From Methylomonas methanica (lineage in GTDB: Bacteria > Pseudomonadota > Gammaproteobacteria > Methylococcales > Methylomonadaceae), in contig LUUF01000050.1 of NCBI GenBank assembly GCA_001644045.1, forward strand, positions 124,001-188,000: DNA of 64,000 bases, read 5' to 3'. The position numbers and the translations under genes were made by a program. The notes beneath the pieces are model-generated. The model saw only the letters and a list, made by a program, of their open reading frames with translations, made no database searches and was not told the origin of the DNA. Below are positions 63,138 to 64,000 of this stretch, piece by piece; position 1 is the first letter of the stretch; each line of letters begins with the position of its first letter.

Positions 63138-64000
63138 ATGAAAACACGCTTGTTGATAGGCTTGCTGCTGGCCTTTTTCTGCCCGATGGTGCTGGCAGAA
63201 AAAGACGAATTTTCGCTGAATCTCAAAGATGTCGATATTCGCGCGCTGATCGAAACGGTAGCGGATGTCACCGGTAAAAATTTTATTATCGATCCGCGCA
63301 TCACCGGCAATATCTCGGTGGTGACCTCCACGCCAATGAAGTCGGCACAGGTTTACGATGTATTCCTGTCCATATTAAAGGTGCACGGTTACTCCGCTAT
63401 TCCGAACGGCAACGTGGTGAAGATTATTCCCAATGTCACCGCCAAGCAGGACGGCGAGGAAAGCGAGTTGCGCGGCAATCCGCAGAACGGCGACGAACAA
63501 CTGACCCGGGTATTGCAGGTGCATCACGTCGATGCGACGCAATTGGTACAGACCCTGTTGCCGTTGATGCCGCAATACGCCTTTATCGGCGCGGTGCCGG
63601 AAAGTAACACCGTGATCCTGTCCGATACCGCCGCCAACGTCAAACGCTTGGCAGCCATGATCAAGCAAATCGACAAAAGCGATTTGCAAAATATAGAAAT
63701 CATCAATTTACGGCATGCCAACGCCGCCGATTTGATTCTGCCGCTGAATACGCTGATTACCAGCAATAATGCCGGTAAAACCACGGTTGTCCCGCCGCCG
63801 ATGGTGGCCGACGAACGCTCCAATTCCATTATTCTCGGCGGCGACCCGGAGATGCGTTTGCAGATGCGCGCCTTGATCGCCAATCTGGATACGCCTATAG
63901 AAAAAGCCGGCAATACCGAAGTGATTTATATGCGTTATGCAGTGGCCAAGGAATTGGTGGAAACGCTGACTGGGGTGGGGTCTTTGAAGGACGAAAAAGC
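63138..64000 (+). CDS. gspD: Type II secretion system secretin GspD (3' truncated by window)
   Basis: Outer-membrane secretin. The ATG at 63138 starts a signal peptide (M-K-T-R-L-L-I-G-L-L-L-A-F-F-C). The N0 domain has F-S-L-N-L-K-D-V-D-I-R-A-L-I-E and F-I-I-D-P-R-I-T-G. N1 and N2 repeats follow (V-H-H-V-D-A-T-Q-L, I-I-N-L-R-H-A-N-A-A). The frame is open to the window end, 287 codons, so the pore domain is not seen. The gspC-gspD order suggests the rest of the gsp operon lies to the right. Confidence 0.95.
   Translation, partial: MKTRLLIGLLLAFFCPMVLAEKDEFSLNLKDVDIRALIETVADVTGKNFIIDPRITGNISVVTSTPMKSAQVYDVFLSILKVHGYSAIPNGNVVKIIPNVTAKQDGEESELRGNPQNGDEQLTRVLQVHHVDATQLVQTLLPLMPQYAFIGAVPESNTVILSDTAANVKRLAAMIKQIDKSDLQNIEIINLRHANAADLILPLNTLITSNNAGKTTVVPPPMVADERSNSIILGGDPEMRLQMRALIANLDTPIEKAGNTEVIYMRYAVAKELVETLTGVGSLKDEK

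Noticed and set aside
1-64000. CRISPR arrays, tRNA, rRNA, transposases, prophage genes
   Set aside because: Looked for repeat-spacer patterns, cloverleaf-like stretches in the gaps and mobile-element protein motifs; none was convincing.

Overview
The window reads as chromosomal DNA of a gammaproteobacterial methylotroph, most likely a Methylococcales methanotroph of the Methylomonas type. This is an inference. It rests on a DUF447 gene overlapping an MfnB gene (methanofuran/tetrahydromethanopterin-type C1 cofactor chemistry), on gammaproteobacterial families (RluB, SdhE, YciO, FimT-PilVWX-PilY1, a YoaA-type helicase), and on short intergenic hairpin repeats. Gene density is high, with many ATGA, TAATG and TTGA translational couplings. 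I see no rRNA, tRNA, CRISPR array, transposase or prophage.

Layout. 1-3.5 kb: succinate dehydrogenase operon sdhCDAB-sdhE, cut at the left edge inside sdhC. 3.7-4.7 kb: queA. 4.7-12.5 kb, minus strand: a type IV pilus minor-pilin operon fimT-pilV-pilW-pilX-pilY1-pilE. 12.9-24.2 kb, plus strand: a chemosensory cluster cheY-cheA-cheW-(PAS receptor)-cheW-parA-STAS-cheR-cheD-cheB-(membrane receptor-like protein)-STAS. 24.3-28.5 kb: an AI-2E-type permease, a PIN-PhoH ATPase, a small CheZ-like protein and a lipoprotein. 28.5-35.2 kb: helicase, tsaB, yciO, M50 protease, scpA, scpB and rluB, tightly packed with unusual long overlaps. 35.2-35.9 kb: a gene-free stretch of repeats. 35.9-37.5 kb: an adenosine-deaminase-like lipoprotein. 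37.5-43.4 kb, minus strand: lexA-imuA-imuB-dnaE2, a mutagenic SOS cassette with a clear LexA box. 43.6-57.9 kb: a double-receiver regulator, DUF447-mfnB, a GGDEF/EAL protein, AEC transporter, CinA-like protein, Uup-type ABC-F ATPase, a cysteine-rich protein, and a hemerythrin-PAS kinase with a degenerate HD-GYP regulator and PPK2. 58.2-62.4 kb, minus strand: two putative peptidases of effector/toxin type (papain-like, M91-like) flanking an EF-hand membrane protein. 62.6 kb to the end: gspC and the start of gspD of a type II secretion system.

Most worth pursuing: (1) two proteins in and beside the che cluster carry an F-x-D-x-x-x-Q motif like the CheZ active site and, together with CheD, end in a shared acidic ..[VI][DE]LF tail, although no standard cheZ is present; (2) a long in-frame upstream extension of ScpB with a threefold R-x-A-x-R-[FL]-x-x-x-W repeat; (3) the effector-like pair next to the type II secretion genes; (4) acidic Ca-loop-like motifs in most minor pilins and PilY1; (5) a hemerythrin kinase with a catalytically dead HD-GYP regulator and a polyphosphate kinase. 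All functional statements come from reading the sequence and from family knowledge; no database search was run.
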